Origin: Apodospora peruviana
Lineage: Eukaryota; Ascomycota; Sordariomycetes; Sordariales; Lasiosphaeriaceae
Reading direction: 5' to 3'
Assembly: GCA_033439685.1 (NCBI GenBank)
Contig: JAUEDM010000006.1
Span: 372,001-436,000, forward strand
DNA length: 64,000 nt
A program made the position numbers and the translations under genes. The notes beneath the pieces were generated by a model. The model ran no database searches, was not told where the DNA came from, and was given only the letters and a program-made list of their open reading frames with translations. Below, one piece after another: positions 20,056 to 32,997 of the stretch (positions within the stretch are counted from its first letter, which is position 1; the number at the start of each line of letters is the position of its first letter).

Positions 20056-21304
20056 ATGCATCAGTGGGCTTCTCTCGCCGCGCTTGCGCTGCTGGCAAAT
20101 GGCGCCGCAGCCCAGAACATGCTGCGCTTCGCGTGCTCGCAGCTGGTTGTCGACCGTGTCGACCCCCTAGTCAACCCCGGCATCCGGTACACGCCCCATC
20201 TTCACCAGATTGTCGGCGGCAACTCGTTCAACTTGACCATGGACCCCAACAGCCACGATCTCGCGTCCCAGTCGACCTGCACGTCGTGCAGCTTCACCCA
20301 GGATCTGTCCAACTACTGGACCGCCGTCATGTTCTTCAAGGCCAAGAACGGCACCTACCAGCGCGTGCCCCAGGTCGGCAACGGTGGTCCTCAGGGCCAG
20401 CTCGTCAACAAGGGCGGTCTCGACATCTACTACATCCCCAGCGGCAAGGTCACCGCGTTTAAGGCCGTGAGTATTTTTTGGGGTTGAAAAGGATAATCAT
20501 GTGGACTGTGATTAACATTTTCCCTTAGGGTTTCCGTATGCTTGCTGGCAACGCCGCAAACACAGATCCCAAGAAGGTTTCGTCGGGCAACATCTGCCAT
20601 CGCTGCTGGACGTCGACCAACGACAACACTTTTGTGGGTGGTGCTCCCTGCTCCGGCTCCGATACGGTCGACATTCCCCAAGACACCAAGTGCAAGATGA
20701 TCCGCCAGACCATCATCTTCCCTCAGTGAGCTTTCCCCCCACCTTCTTGGGCAACCTCAAAAGGAATCGACTGTACTGACCTGGGTGAAACCAAAAGCTG
20801 CTGGGATGGCAAGAACCTTGACTCGCCCGACCACAAGTCCCACGTTGCCTACGGCCAGGGTGCCGGTGCCAGCGGTGGTGGCGCATGCCCGTCTACCCAC
20901 CCTGTCAAGCTTCCCCAGATCATGTACGAGCTCATGTGGAACGTGTCCAAGTTTATGGACAAGAGCATCTGGCCCGACTCCGGCCCGGCCCTCATGTACA
21001 GCATGAACCTTGGGTAAGTTTTGTGTCCATATCCACTCACTACCGACATTGAGATGCAGTCAACTAACGAAACCAAATCAGTGGCGCTGCTGCTCACGGT
21101 GACTACGTGTTCGGCTGGAAGGGTGACTCGCTCCAGAAGGCTATGGACAAGAACTGCAACCTCAACAAGGACTGCCCGGCTGCTGGACTTACTGCCCAGA
21201 CCCCCGAGAAGTACAACGCCTGCACTATCAAGCAACAAGCCCCCGAGGAGGTCGACGGCTGGATCAAGGCTCTGCCCATGGGCGAGATGGCCATCAAGGC
21301 TTAA
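20056..21304 (+). CDS. secreted DUF1996-domain protein
   Basis: A 348-residue protein in four exons: 20056-20466, 20529-20725, 20798-21013 and 21082-21304. All introns are 62-72 bp with good borders and consistent phase. The signal peptide (WASLAALALLANGAAAQ) is followed by the DUF1996 hallmarks: RFACSQLVVDRVDPLVNPG, HLHQIVGGNSFN, TCTSCSFTQDLSNYWTAVMF, GFRMLAG, and IIFPHCWDGKNLDSPDH (the His is created by splicing). DUF1996 proteins are abundant secreted or wall-associated fungal proteins with unproven biochemistry, often paired with a WSC domain. None is present here. The conserved histidines and cysteines are intact. The start is the first ATG after a CT-rich leader. Confidence 0.93.
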
Positions 21305-22877
21305 GTACCTGAACACAACCAAGCCAAGTCGAGACAAGGAACATTGAATATTGGCTCGATCCCGAGGGACGACACAAGAGAACGTCGGTGGCCTTTCCTG
21401 TTTTCTTTCTCTTCGGTTTGGGCGACGCAAGCTTGAAGAGTCGCGAGGCTATTTCGAGGAAGGAGAAGAGAGAGGACGGAGTTATTAAGAGAGACTGCAC
21501 GGAGTCTGTTCTATTACTGCCCAGCAAATCGAGAAAAAGAGAAAAGTCGGACAATATTTCCTCCACCCGTTCTTTTTTCAACCTTTCAGAGTAGGAACGC
21601 GCAATCAATTTTGCATACCACCAGACTTCAACCCCCCAATACTGTATTCCCAGACATCATCATCATCCGTCAACCCATATATATTCATTTGTGTATCTAT
21701 CTAGTATCTACCTTTTATACTATCTCCCTTTTTCCTCCTCTAATCTGACGTCAGTTTTGAATAACTACCTGTCTGATCAAGAATGAAAAAAACACCAAGC
21801 ACAGGTCTTCACCCCTGGATGGCTTTTCCTCGGTGGAGTGGCAGTTGACATAACTTAGGTAATCAACCATCCAATGATACTCCGCCCTCCATCTACCAAT
21901 ATGCCCGATAGTATCCTCTTGCTACAAAAATGCGGAGTCCCCGTGGGCAGATATATTAACATTGGGTGTATACCCATTTTGCCTAAACCTTCCCGAACCC
22001 CCTTGGGATCGCCCGCCCCCCCGCTGATCAGCCCAGACCCATTTCTGGTCTTTCTGAACCAGCAAAACCGTGACGGACTATCATTCTAGAAAAAAGACCG
22101 TCACTTCTATTCTCACAAAAGAATTATTCTCGCAAACTAAAGAAAGACCCGCCTTGGCACGGCTGCCGTCGGCCTGTCACATGGCAACGCCTGAGTCTGA
22201 CTGAAGGATTCATGACGGGACTCTACCTATGACCAACGTATCTCACAACTGGGCTGCCTGGATTATATGAAGAAAGTAGATGTTGGTGAAGTTACGATAA
22301 TCAATATCCCCCGCATGATACGACCTGGATATATATATCAACAGCAGCAGTCAGAGGGCACAGTAAACATACAACCAGTTCGGGAGTTGATCAAGCAAGA
22401 ATCTCTTGCCCGATTCTGGGGATACAAATCAGTCTTTCCATGCGTTTGCATGCTAGAGGAGATTCACTTCGATCACGTTCACTCGCAATCCAACCCGGGT
22501 AATGCGTGAGTACGGACGGCAGTGTACTTTTCAGAAACATATGACACCCATGGAGCCCACCCACACACACCCACGTGGACTTCAGCCCAGAAAACCACAG
22601 ACGCACGTGAGTTAACCGTCCGAATGCGACACAACCAGCTGTCTAATCAATATAATAAATAACCAGGAAACGATACACACACCAACAAAACCCGAGAAGT
22701 TGACGTACAGCGTATGTAACCAATCGTCCCAACTAACAGACAGCCCGAGCAGAAATATAAATGTGTACATACAACAAAGAAGAGACCGGGAACCAAAAAG
22801 AAGCTCCCATATCTAAAACAAAAATGAGCAGCTCAAGTCTCTTCCGACTAATTAGATGCTCTAACAAGCAGCTGCTA
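21305..22877. other. intergenic, 3' flank of the DUF1996 gene and tRNA upstream DNA
   Basis: About 1.6 kb with no supported gene. It begins with the probable 3' UTR of the DUF1996 gene and ends downstream of the minus-strand tRNA. Confidence 0.5.
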
Positions 22878-22995
22878 TGACAAGAGTGGGATTCGAACCC
22901 ACGCCCTTTCGGACCACGGAATCCAGTATGAAATTGGAGTGTTATCAAGGTTGAATACCTTAACGTGGCGCCTTAGACCGCTCGGCCATCTTGCC
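22878..22995 (-). tRNA. tRNA-Leu (anticodon AAG) with intron
   Basis: Minus-strand tRNA: acceptor GGCAAGA pairs with TCTTGTC. The anticodon stem CCACG/CGTGG closes loop TTAAGG plus one base, giving anticodon AAG (Leu, CUU). There is a long variable arm, and the T loop is in GGGTTCGAATCCC. A 38-bp intron (22920-22957) sits one base 3' of the anticodon, as in nuclear tRNA genes. It contains CCTT, which can pair with the anticodon loop. A second gene with the same exons lies at 52959-53085. Confidence 0.93.
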
Positions 22996-23101
22996 TTTTT
23001 GCTGGTGTGGATGTGTTGTGAGTTCGGGCAAATTGAATTATGTGCGTGCGGGTCAGGTGGAGGTGGGTGGCTCTTGAGCCAGTTGGTTGGGATTGTTGCC
23101 T

Positions 23102-23121
23102 GACTGCTCGGCCATCTTGCC
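23102..23121 (-). pseudogene. 5' fragment of a tRNA-Leu gene
   Basis: Twenty bases match the 5' end of the neighbouring tRNA-Leu (plus-strand CTCGGCCATCTTGCC core) with one mismatch. Weaker similarity continues a few bases further. The rest of the tRNA is missing, so it is a truncated local duplicate. Confidence 0.6.
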
Positions 23122-23756
23122 CAACAAAAGCTGTGTTGTGTATTGAAGGTTCTGCGTGGGTATTGTGGAGTCTCTAGCCACTGCCTGACCTAGTCCGTGC
23201 ATACCGGTAGGTCGGAGGTGGAAGCGGAATAAATGGAGGCTGAAGTCCGAAAAGGCTACCTTATGTTCTCATGGTGAGCCCGGTACGGTAGCTTGCCCGC
23301 TTCTTTCTCCACCATTAACCAACATGTGTATGAGGTAGGGCAGCCATGGGACGGACCGAACGTGAAGTGGATGCGTAGATGGACAGATGACTCTTGGGTA
23401 AGTTTACTCTCTTGTCTATCTTGTCTCATCATACAATTTCCCTTTCTATTCCTTTTCCATCTATCCAATGCATGGGAAACAAATATCCCACCCTTTAACG
23501 CCGTCCAAGCGACCATACCATGCCCTGTGCAAATCCCGCTTACCTTTCTTCTTCGCTCGGATGTCATCACACGCATCTTTGGTGGCCCCGTCAAAGTGGG
23601 CCACTCTCTCGTGGGGATGGGGAGACAAACACGTGGGACGACGGCCACCACACGTGGGTTGCCGCTGTGTTGCGATGCGGGCTCCTCATGGCTTCCTTGT
23701 CACACGTTCGCGCGCTACACAGGAATGACGCTGCTTCAGAAATACGGTCTTCATCC
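23122..23756. other. intergenic, no supported gene
   Basis: About 630 bp downstream of the DUF5672 stop. It contains T/C-rich stretches and short frames only. It is probably 3' UTR and spacer. Confidence 0.5.
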
Positions 23757-24890
23757 TCAAGTCGATGGCTCCAGCTTCCCCGGCGCCGCCAGCGCAATCT
23801 CGGGACACCACTGTGCGATCTGCTCCATCTTCCCGGCGGCGTACTTGTGCACCTTGTGGTACCCAAACGGCGGCTTGATGCTATCTTTAATGTGCCACGG
23901 GTGCTCGGCGGCAAACAGCATGGCCTCCTGGGCCGACGGCAGGTGGGCGCCGCGCAGGTCCATCTGCTTGGAGAACCAGATGTCCTCGCCGCCCTCGGTC
24001 CAGTTGCCCGACAGCGTGTCGGCCTCCCAGTCGCGGCCCTCTCCCAAAATCTCCATGATCATTGTGCGGTTGCGCAGGCACAGCCCGCCGTTGTAGTAGT
24101 GGATGCGCGGGTGCAGCGGCGCCCCGACCATGTCCCACTCGAGGAAGTCTTCGACGGTCCGGCCCGAGTTGGCGCAGATCATGGCGTCGGCCTGGAAGAT
24201 GAGCACGTGCGTCGCCGGCGCGAGCTGCTCCCACAGCCAGGGGCGGGAGAGGTAGAGGTTGACGCCGTTGCGCGATGTCAGGTTGAATTGGTCGGGGATG
24301 ATGCGGATCGTGATGCGGCCATCGGCGACGGCGCGGCGCCAGATGGCCGAGCCGGCCGGGGTCGTGGTGACAATCGTCTCGTTTCCCTGCGTGGTCGTCG
24401 TGTTGGTGGGCGGAGGCATGATATGCTGCACGAGCGTCTCATTCGAGGTGAAGAAGACGATGGGCCATTCTGGACCTAGAACGGCGTGGTAGTGGAGGAT
24501 CAGCGGGATAAGTCGCTCCGTATACAGCGTGTCGGTGATGGTGGCGACCCTGTCTATGATCTGGCCGTATTTCCTGGGCACCTCAAGAATTGTAGGTTCG
24601 GGGATTGATGTAGATACTGCTGTCGTTGTCGTTGTCGTCGTCACCGTCACCGTGTTCGTCGTTTCGTTTAATTTTGGCTCCGGCAGGCTGGAGTCAGATT
24701 CATGTTCGGAATCGAGCAATGGCTGCGGAGGCGAGCAGAGTCAGTCATCTATCAATATTGATCGCAAAGGGGCCAGCCAACATACCGCGACATGGCCATC
24801 TGAAAACACGGTAAATCGAAGCAGCCAAATAAAAGCCAGCAGCGTCAAAGCCGCGGCGATGTGTCGCCTCGACACGCCAATATCCAACAT
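23757..24890 (-). CDS. DUF5672 (glycosyltransferase-like) type II membrane protein
   Basis: A 356-residue protein in two exons (24786-24890 and 23757-24722) with a 63-bp intron. The start at ATG 24890 gives an N-terminal signal anchor (AAALTLLAFIWLLRFTVF), then a Thr-rich stem region, so a Golgi lumenal orientation is likely. The DUF5672 core follows: LYTERLIPLILHYHAVLGPEWPIVFFTSN, HVLIFQADAMIC, HYYNGGLCLRNR and EGGEDIWFSKQM. The QADA motif resembles the acidic donor-binding motif of glycosyltransferases, and the family is generally treated as a putative sugar transferase. Donor and acceptor are unknown. Confidence 0.88.
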
Positions 24891-25972
24891 GGCGACGCCA
24901 GCATCTGCATGCACATCGGAAGTTGTTGGAGAGAAGACGTGTTCATCTCTCGAGAAGGTTCAGGTCGGGAATTCAGGATACGAGCCTGGGGGCCATGTCG
25001 TGTCAGGTGCGGGCGAGTACGTGTGGACATGATCTGACCTCTGAGATCATCCCTTCCAAACATCCCTCCTCCCTGCTTTCCGACCCAGCGGGTCCAGTAA
25101 GAAAAGGGGTTGTTGCACAAGGGCCGTCTCAGCTTCCGCCAGGAATGAATCTGCGCCGTAATCGCATTCTGCACCGTGAGCTGACGCGTGGCGCTGTAGT
25201 TCCGTATGGATTGGCCAAACGACAGCCGAGAAAAGCATTTCGGTGGGGCATTATGGGCTTGGCACGCCTGGAACATGGAAAAATGTCGCGCTATCGTTTA
25301 CTAAAAAGGTAGAGTACACATGTGAGTTGTTGCTAAAACATGATAAAGAGTTAGTGATGGCTTCATTAAGGTAGAGTTCAGACTTGTATGGTTTGCATGT
25401 GGTCAGAAGCTTGAGTTTCCGGCATGGGGGCCGCTTCTGAATGTCACAGGGTTGCCGATACCAAGCTTTTCTTACTCCGACCCGACAGCCCGATCCGGAT
25501 CTCCACTGAGGTTGCATTCTGTTTTCACGTCCCGACGCATTTGCCACGCGCATTTTTAAGGTGTGACGGGCATCTCATTCCTAACGCCACATAGCCAAAA
25601 TTACCTCTTTTAGGTACTTGGTACGGAGTACGAAAACACTCACAGCCAATAGCCATACCATCGACATTATCTCCGGTCTTCTGAACAGTTGATCAACCAA
25701 CCGAGAGTAATACTTTAATAGGAAGACTTAAATTGAACCGTATGTCAATTACGACCGGCCATCAGCGAGAAAAAAAGGATGAGCAAGACGGAAAAAAAAG
25801 TAACAATACTCCTGCATGCTGTGCTCTCCTCGAACCAATTATGAACAGAATAATGCATGTCCGTCCAAAAACACAACAGTAACAAATAACCCAAGACGAG
25901 GAAGAATGCCTTCCCAGGCCACCTCGTCATCAAGCCGACCAGGACCATTCACCGATAGTCAAAAGCACGCTC
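24891..25972. other. intergenic, upstream of the DUF5672 gene
   Basis: About 1.1 kb between two minus-strand genes. It should carry the DUF5672 promoter and the 3' UTR of the antiporter gene. No further gene is seen. Confidence 0.5.
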
Positions 25973-28900
25973 TCAAAACACCAACCCAGCTGCTCTCCGT
26001 CCAACCGTCTTGAATGTATGGCTCACCCACTCTCCCTCGTCACCCATGGTGTCGAAGCGACTGATGCCCATCTCTGGAGCATCAAGGCTCGTCCCGTATC
26101 CACTGAAATAATACCCAGTAATCACCACCAGATAACTCAACAACAAGATACTTCCCTTGAAGTAGTTGCTCTTGCCTTCGCCGTACATGTAGCTCAACAA
26201 GAACACGCAAAGAATGACCGTCACCATATCCCACTGCGGGAAAAGGAGGTTGAAGGTATACCGACCCATGTCTTCGAGCGGTATCGACTCGAGGGGATAG
26301 GTGGCAGAAAAGAGGACCAGCGCAGGGATCTGCAGCAAGCAGACCTGCAGAGCATACGCCGAACCAATCTCCATGGAAAGCGCAATATTGCCGTTCATGG
26401 CGAAAGAGATAGCGTTCTGGAACACATGTTAACTGGCTTCTTCTACCACGACAGCATGCAAAAACTAACCAAGAACTCGGTTGTGTTCGGCACAAGGGCG
26501 AACAACGTAATACCGAGGAACTTCTCATCAATGTCCACACTCTCGAGAACAACGTCAACGGTGTCGACCAGAATCTCAGCAATGACGGCATAGAGCACTG
26601 TAGCACCCATTAAAATGATGGAACTCTTCAGACGGCTCCAGTTTGGCGCGTCGTGGCCTCCATGCCCGCCTGCGTGCGCCACATGTGCATCGCCAATTTC
26701 CTCATGATCACGGAAGGTCGCGGTACGAATAGGTGCATGGCGAGTGCTGCCCGAGATCGATAGCTGCGGTACTGGTGCGGCGGGGCTAGGGCCATGGGCT
26801 GAAGTCCGACGTGGTCCTTGGACATTTCTAGCGGCCACAGTCGCAGCTGTTGCGGCTATCTCTGCAACCTGGTGGACGAGATTGTTATTTTCAGCATCCG
26901 AGAAGCCAGGAATGCTGATGGTAGAGCTGAGAGCATCGGCGTTGTACAGCGTCGACTTTGGAGGAACGACGTGCGGAGTGCCATTCGGTCCGCCTGACGA
27001 GGTAGCTGACGTATATCTTTGCTCGTCCGTGGTGTGGCCCACCTGGCGGAGCGATTGACCGAGGATGCGTTTGTAGAGGTGTGAATCGCGTATATCAGCG
27101 CCAGTAGTGTCGCCTACGGTGTGATGCGAAGGTCGCGCGCTATGAGGTGCTACGTGGTCGTCATTCTTCTTCTCGTCGATCTCGGAATTCCAGATAACGG
27201 CCGCGTGGGTACGAAGTGTAAACCAGAGACCAATGATATACGACAGAAATAGCATGCTGGCCGCGAGGTAGCAGTAAGGGCGCACAGCCTGGAGATAGAA
27301 CCGATCATTGAGGGCCGGAGTCTGGGAAAAGAAGCATCGGCGACAATCTCTTGTAGCTCCTCCACCGCCACGGGTAGGGCGGTCGAAGTTGGTACAGTCC
27401 TGACATGTGAGCTCGTGAGTTCCGTATATCTGGTAGAAAAGAGTCGGCCCAAAGGCGCCGATGACGGCGAAAAGGAGCATAGTCGAGGTCACACCCGCTG
27501 ACCTCGAGTTAAAGCGCTGCGTCTTGCGCTTGATGGCGCCGCAGCACATCGAAAGGCCGGGCAGGAAGAGGATACCAGCGAAGATGCTGCCAATGATGCT
27601 GCCTTCAACGAGCTGAGATTTGCCCTGTTGGAGAGCCACACAGTAGAGGAAGACCTCGACGATGGTCGAAAAGAAGGCATTGATGGCAGCACCCAGGCCC
27701 ATAGACGACTGCGCAGAGATGGATGCGACAGCTTGGCCAATGAAGTAGGCCAGAGGGATTATAGATGCCAAGCCACCGACGAAGAGAAACGCGGAGGAAG
27801 TGAGGAAGTTCTCGACATGCAGCACCCCATCCAGAACAAGCCAGTCGAAGATGACAAAGAAGACAATGGCCAGAAGGTTGATCAGAAAGATATTGGTACC
27901 ATCAATGGTGTACTTCCAGTACTTCAGGCCGACGGCTCGGTAGGTGCAGACCAGGATGGACGACTGTGGTGCTGCCGGAGCCCGGGCAGTAGCAATGTCG
28001 GACTCGAAGGACAGAGCCAGGGGATGTCGTCGAAGATGGTCGAACAAGAGCATGGTCACCTTCCCCATAGGTATCCAAAACACCAGAAACCAGCAGATGC
28101 CCGAGACCACAAACAAGGAGGGCATGATCAGGAAGTAGAAGAAGACGAAGAAGATGACGCGGCCGATGTTCCACTGGCCACGACCAAACAGTCTCCGCTT
28201 CATACGCGGGAGATCTGGGTCGGAGCCTCGCACACCACGGCCTCTGCCGAGAAGACTTTCCGTCTCATCCGGTTCCGAGTCGATGCTCCTCCGGGACCGC
28301 CCGACAATGGATCGGTTTCCTTCCGGTCCAAAGTACAGCTGTCCATACTCAAGGTCGCCGCTCTGCCACTGTTCGTACTCGCTGATGCTTCTGCCTTCGC
28401 CCTGATCTTCGTCGACGTAGGCCTCCTGCTGTTCCAGCCGAACGAACTTCCCGAACGGATAGAAGAGGTAGCCAGCCAGGCCCCATAGCACACGGCCATA
28501 CTCCCGGCCGCTAGGGGCAGCAGCAAAAAGGAAGCAGATGACGGCACCGACAAACGCAATAAGGGCCATCCACCAGCCAAAGGCCAGTGTCCAGATAATG
28601 TTGAAGAAAAACAACCATTTGCTCACTCGGCCTCCTGGCGATGAATGGATATCTCCCTCGGCATTCTTCTGCACTGACCGGTCCTTCTTGTAAAGAGCTG
28701 GCTTCCACAGTCTGATACCGAACGGATGGGTTTCGTTGATGGCCTGTTGGCGATCTTTGAGCGTGAAGCTCTCGGCATCGCTGATGTCCCCGTCATCGTC
28801 ATCCGGAGTAGCTCCATCATCTGCAGTCTCCTCGGCAGCGGCGTCTTCCGTTATTTCCTCGGTCGGGGGTTCCTCGTCAACCTCTTCGATTTGCGCCTCG

Positions 28901-29534
28901 GGATGTTCGTCTATCTCCTCCTCGTTACGTGCCGAATGCACTCTAGAAAGACTGGGGGGGACGACTGTCCGTCTCCGCACTGATGATGTATAGGTCTGCT
29001 GGCGTTCAGCAGCATCGGCTTCCACCTCAGCTATGCCATCGTCGACGGAGAAGATCTCGCCTCGGTGGGGAGCTTGTGCGTTGGACGATGCGCGACGCGG
29101 CATCGGGGGTTTTCGCGGGCGCGGTCGACCGCGGTCGGGGCCGAGCATTGGTGATCGCACGGTGCCGTGACTTGCTCGTGGGTTTGCACGTTCGTGAGCA
29201 GCGTGGCCAGCTTCGGCATGAGCACTGCTTCCAGCACTTGGACTATTGGCGGGGTTGATAGAACCTGGCAGAAACAAGTCAGCCAACCGGGGCGAGCACG
29301 TATCAGAATCAGAGGGAATTGGGACTTGGGACTTGAATGCCAAGTCGCCCTTATCGAGAGCTGGTACCCACCATAATTTGTATCTGGTCGCCTCCGCACA
29401 GTATCAGTCGATAGGAAGCTCTCAGAGATGCTCTCTTCAGGGCCTGTGATGGACTCGTATCGAGAAGGGTGCCGTGTGTCGGTCGGGGAGGGTCCGTTCG
29501 GCGACGTGTCGCCAGCACGCGAAGGGGCATCCAT
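25973..29534 (-). CDS. vnx1: Vnx1-like vacuolar monovalent cation/H+ antiporter (CaCA family)
   Basis: A 1133-residue protein in three exons: 29372-29534, 26470-29264 and 25973-26416. The introns are 107 and 53 bp, both in phase. The first 240 or so residues are low-complexity and very acidic in part (EEIDEHPEAQIEEVDEEPP), typical of a cytosolic regulatory tail. A DUF-type hydrophobic region (WLFFFNIIWTLAFGWWMALI) precedes the exchanger domain. Its two alpha repeats are visible: SMGLGAAINAFFSTIVEVFL, and GITLFALVPNTTEFLNAISF across the last intron. A long hydrophilic loop separates them. This layout is that of yeast Vnx1 (YNL321W), which exchanges Na+ or K+ for H+ at the vacuole. The orthology and substrate are inferred by resemblance. 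Confidence 0.88.
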
Positions 29535-31755
29535 GGCGATGGTCGAAGAGCCACGTTAACAGGGGAATAGATATGTATACAGATTACGAAAGGATGCTGT
29601 GACGACCCGGATGATTGATGTGAGCGTCGATGAACGGGACAATTAACAGGTCGATCGATGGAGCTGTCGTGGGCAAAGCTGTGGTGTATTTCGATTCATA
29701 GTATCGGGCCAAGTGAGGTAAGGTGGTTTTGTATCTGTCTTGCAGATGCGGCGGAGCAGGAAGGAGGAGGATTCCTGTCGATCTGCTATGCGACGGGACT
29801 ACCCGGAATAGAAGTGGCAGTAAACAGCTACCTAACTTGAATTCAGAGCAGGTAAGACGTCTCTTGTGGGCGGGTTGGCAAGTCCAAACGAAGGAAGACT
29901 GGACAAAACCTGGAACAAACACAGAAATTGTCGTTGTGCGGATGAGGGAGAGGACGGATGACGAATTACTGGTGAATGGGCGACGGCAGCGCCGAGCTGT
30001 TACGTGGGGACGAGTGGCAGCAGCACCCGCGACGCGTTGGTAGGCGCTCAGATGGCAAGATGGAAGAGCCAACACAGAGTGGATGCAAAAATCAAAAGAC
30101 GAGAACGCCGTGCAACATGACACCTCCGTGCATTCCGCAAACAGACATCATACATCTCCCAGAGATGGTGAATGGTCGTACCTGTCTGACTTCCAGAGCT
30201 ACCTAGACTCGATGATTGGGGTCGCGCCAAGTGCGAACAACCTGACCTGGAACGGCGCTGCGGCTCGAGTCGTAGTACCCAGCGGCAGCACTAATGGTGC
30301 CAAGGTTTTGGACGCGCGATGCCCTCCGGGCAACTGCCAGTTGGTTGTAAAGCAACGACGGGCTGCGCTGCCGGACTGCCGGACTGGCTTGGGCCGTCTT
30401 CAACTGGCTGGCAATTGCCGCCAAAATGCAGGACAGTGGCAGCTTCCTCCCCTTATAAGGTGGTGCTTACCTGCATTTCGTATGTGCCACCACGACTTGC
30501 CGCCTTCACTAGCGCAGATCCCTAAAGCAACTCTCGGACTTTTTTATGTCTCTTTTCGGACGGGTTTCTTATCCAAATAATCAGACCGCAATTCCTGATT
30601 GAGCTGCGCCGTAGACTGCCGCTGTGCAACTCTGTGGACTTGATACTACCCAACACGGTCATAACGGAGACGGACGGTAAAGCATCCAACCCCGTGTCCG
30701 CAGGCACCTCCAGGAGAACTCAAATACGTAGTCCGGGATACCTACCATACAAGCACCAAAAAGATGTCAGGTGGGAGAGTTGTGGGATCAAGCCATCGAT
30801 GGGATGCAGAGATGCCCAAGGTATAGCCCAGTGGCCGAGTCCATCTTCAATCAAGTGGAACCTGGTGTTATTGGCGGCTTGGTCGCAAGTTAACAAGACT
30901 CCATCCACTCACCCTTGAGGTCACGACATCATTGCTCGCAGAGGCGATATACGAAATAGTTATTTTTGTTATCATCACCAGGCACAGCGAACGGGGCCGG
31001 TGGATTGAGAAACCGATCACCGGTTACCGCGAGACATGCGCTATGGAGTGCGCGATTTCACAACACTGACCGGGACTTCCATCTGATCCGATTCTCAAGA
31101 CATTACTGTGCGACTTACTGCGGTACATCTCACATTTTAGAAAAACAGACCTACGGTCTGCATACAATCAGAACTTGACACGCTTGACTCTTGGCTCGAG
31201 TTCGGTCGCTACGACCGCCAACCAAACCGACAACTGATGAGATTCGGTGTTGAACACCAAGAAAGTGACATCATATTTGTTGGAGTTGAGACATCGAACG
31301 AGGCAAGTGCCGGCCGGTGGCTTGTGCCAATTCGCCGGGCACCACAGCCCCATCACGTGTATTGTCTCGTGAACGCCAGCTCAGCTCAGGTTCCAGCCTT
31401 AAGTAGGGTCTTGGCGTTAGCCTTCAGGGAAGGGCTGCCCCGTGCGTCGCGTGTGTTGGCGCCGAGCAACTGCTCCATTCACCATTGCGGTGCATTGCGT
31501 CGACCTAAGCTGCCTTCACTGAGTTTCGTCGCCGCCCTGCCAAAGCCCAGCAGCATCAACCACCATCTCCATCCAACCAACGGTCAACACCGCCAGCGAT
31601 ACCACTTGCGAACATCACGACTCAACGGAGATTTGTTTGCGCATTCTATAGAGCTTCATTCCCGGTGCCGTACTCGCATCAATTGTCCTCAACGTCCACT
31701 TTCCATACCGAACCGAACCGCGAGAGCTTCACTGCTCCCACCCCTGTCCGGCAAC
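29535..31755. promoter_or_regulatory. divergent region between antiporter and Rpt6 genes
   Basis: About 2.2 kb between divergently transcribed genes. It holds both promoters and 5' leaders. Several open frames cross it (for example 30083-30580), but they lack domains and codon structure and are not called. The last 100 bp before the Rpt6 start is C-rich, as in a leader. Confidence 0.5.
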
Positions 31756-32997
31756 ATGGCGCTCGACAACTACTATCACAACAAGATCGAGGCGATGCAG
31801 CTCGAGATCCTCAAGGGTCAAGCTGTCCTGCGCCGCCTAGAAGCACAGCGGAATGACTACAACTCGCGGGTGCGCCTGCTCAGAGAAGAGCTAGGGCTCC
31901 TGCAACAGCCAGGCTCCTACGTCGGTGAGGTCGTCAAGGTGATGGGCACCAAAAAGGTGCTCGTCAAGGTGCACCCAGAGGGCAAATACGGTATGCAGTC
32001 TTTGTAAAACAATCCTGGTCTCCCTGTGCCAATGCTGACCTGAACTTGTCCCCCGCCACCAGTTGTCGATGTTTCCGAATCAGTCGACATCGCCAAACTC
32101 ACTGTCGGCAAGCGCGTCACCCTACTCTCCGACTCATACAAGCTAGAAAAGATCCTGCCCTCCTCCGTCGACCCCCTCGTCTCTCTCATGATGGTAGAGA
32201 AGGTGCCCGACAGCACCTACGACATGATTGGTGGTCTGGACCAGCAGATCAAGGAGATCAAGGAAGTCATCGAACTAGGCCTCAAACATCCTGAACTCTT
32301 CGAGTCGCTAGGAATCGCACAGCCAAAGGGTGTACTGCTCTACGGCCCTCCCGGAACCGGAAAGACCCTCCTCGCCCGAGCCGTCGCCCACCACACCGAC
32401 TGCAAGTTTATCCGCGTGTCCGGCTCCGAACTGGTGCAAAAGTACATTGGTGAGGGCAGTCGCATGGTTCGTGAGCTCTTCGTCATGGCCCGTGAGCACG
32501 CGCCTAGCATCATATTTATGGACGAGATCGATTCCATCGGCTCGTCCCGTGTTGAGGGGTCCTCGGGCGGCGATTCTGAAGTCCAACGTACCATGCTCGA
32601 GCTGCTCAACCAGCTTGACGGTTTCGAGCCGACAAAGAACATCAAGGTCATCATGGCGACAAATCGACTGGATATCCTCGACCCTGCGCTGCTACGACCC
32701 GGACGTATCGATCGTAAGATCGAGTTCCCGCCACCGAGTGTTGAGGCGCGTGCCGACATTCTCCGCATCCACAGCCGTAAGATGAACCTCACACGCGGGA
32801 TCAACTTGACCAAGATCGCCGAGAAGATGAACGGGTGCTCTGGTGCTGAGCTTAAGGGTGTTTGCACTGAGGCGGGCATGTACGCCCTGCGTGAGAGGCG
32901 AGTGCATGTCACGCAGGAGGACTTTGAGCTGGCAACGGCCAAGATTCTGAACAAACATGATGATAAGGAGGTGTCACTGGCCAAGCTATGGCGTTAA
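31756..32997 (+). CDS. rpt6: 26S proteasome regulatory ATPase subunit Rpt6
   Basis: A 389-residue AAA+ ATPase of the 19S base, which unfolds ubiquitinated substrates and opens the 20S gate. There are two exons (31756-31990 and 32063-32997) with a 72-bp intron. The N-terminal coiled coil (KIEAMQLEILKGQAVLRRLE) leads to the OB domain (GSYVGEVVKVMGTKKVLVKV). The ATPase has Walker A GPPGTGKT, Walker B IIFMDEID, pore-loop KYIGEGSR, and ATNRLDILDPALLRPGRID. The C-terminus is KLWR. The sequence is almost colinear with animal and yeast Rpt6 (PSMC5) and distinct from the other five Rpt subunits. The open frame extends upstream of the ATG, but the conserved N-terminus begins at 31756. Confidence 0.98.

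Noticed and set aside
27628..28488. 286-codon plus-strand frame inside the antiporter gene
   Set aside because: Antisense shadow of a well-supported exon with membrane and CaCA motifs.
30083..30580. 165-codon plus-strand frame between antiporter and Rpt6
   Set aside because: It has no family resemblance and sits in a divergent promoter region.
31237..31755. N-terminal extension of the Rpt6 frame
   Set aside because: The frame stays open upstream, but the conserved Rpt6 N-terminus begins at ATG 31756 and the upstream part is leader-like.
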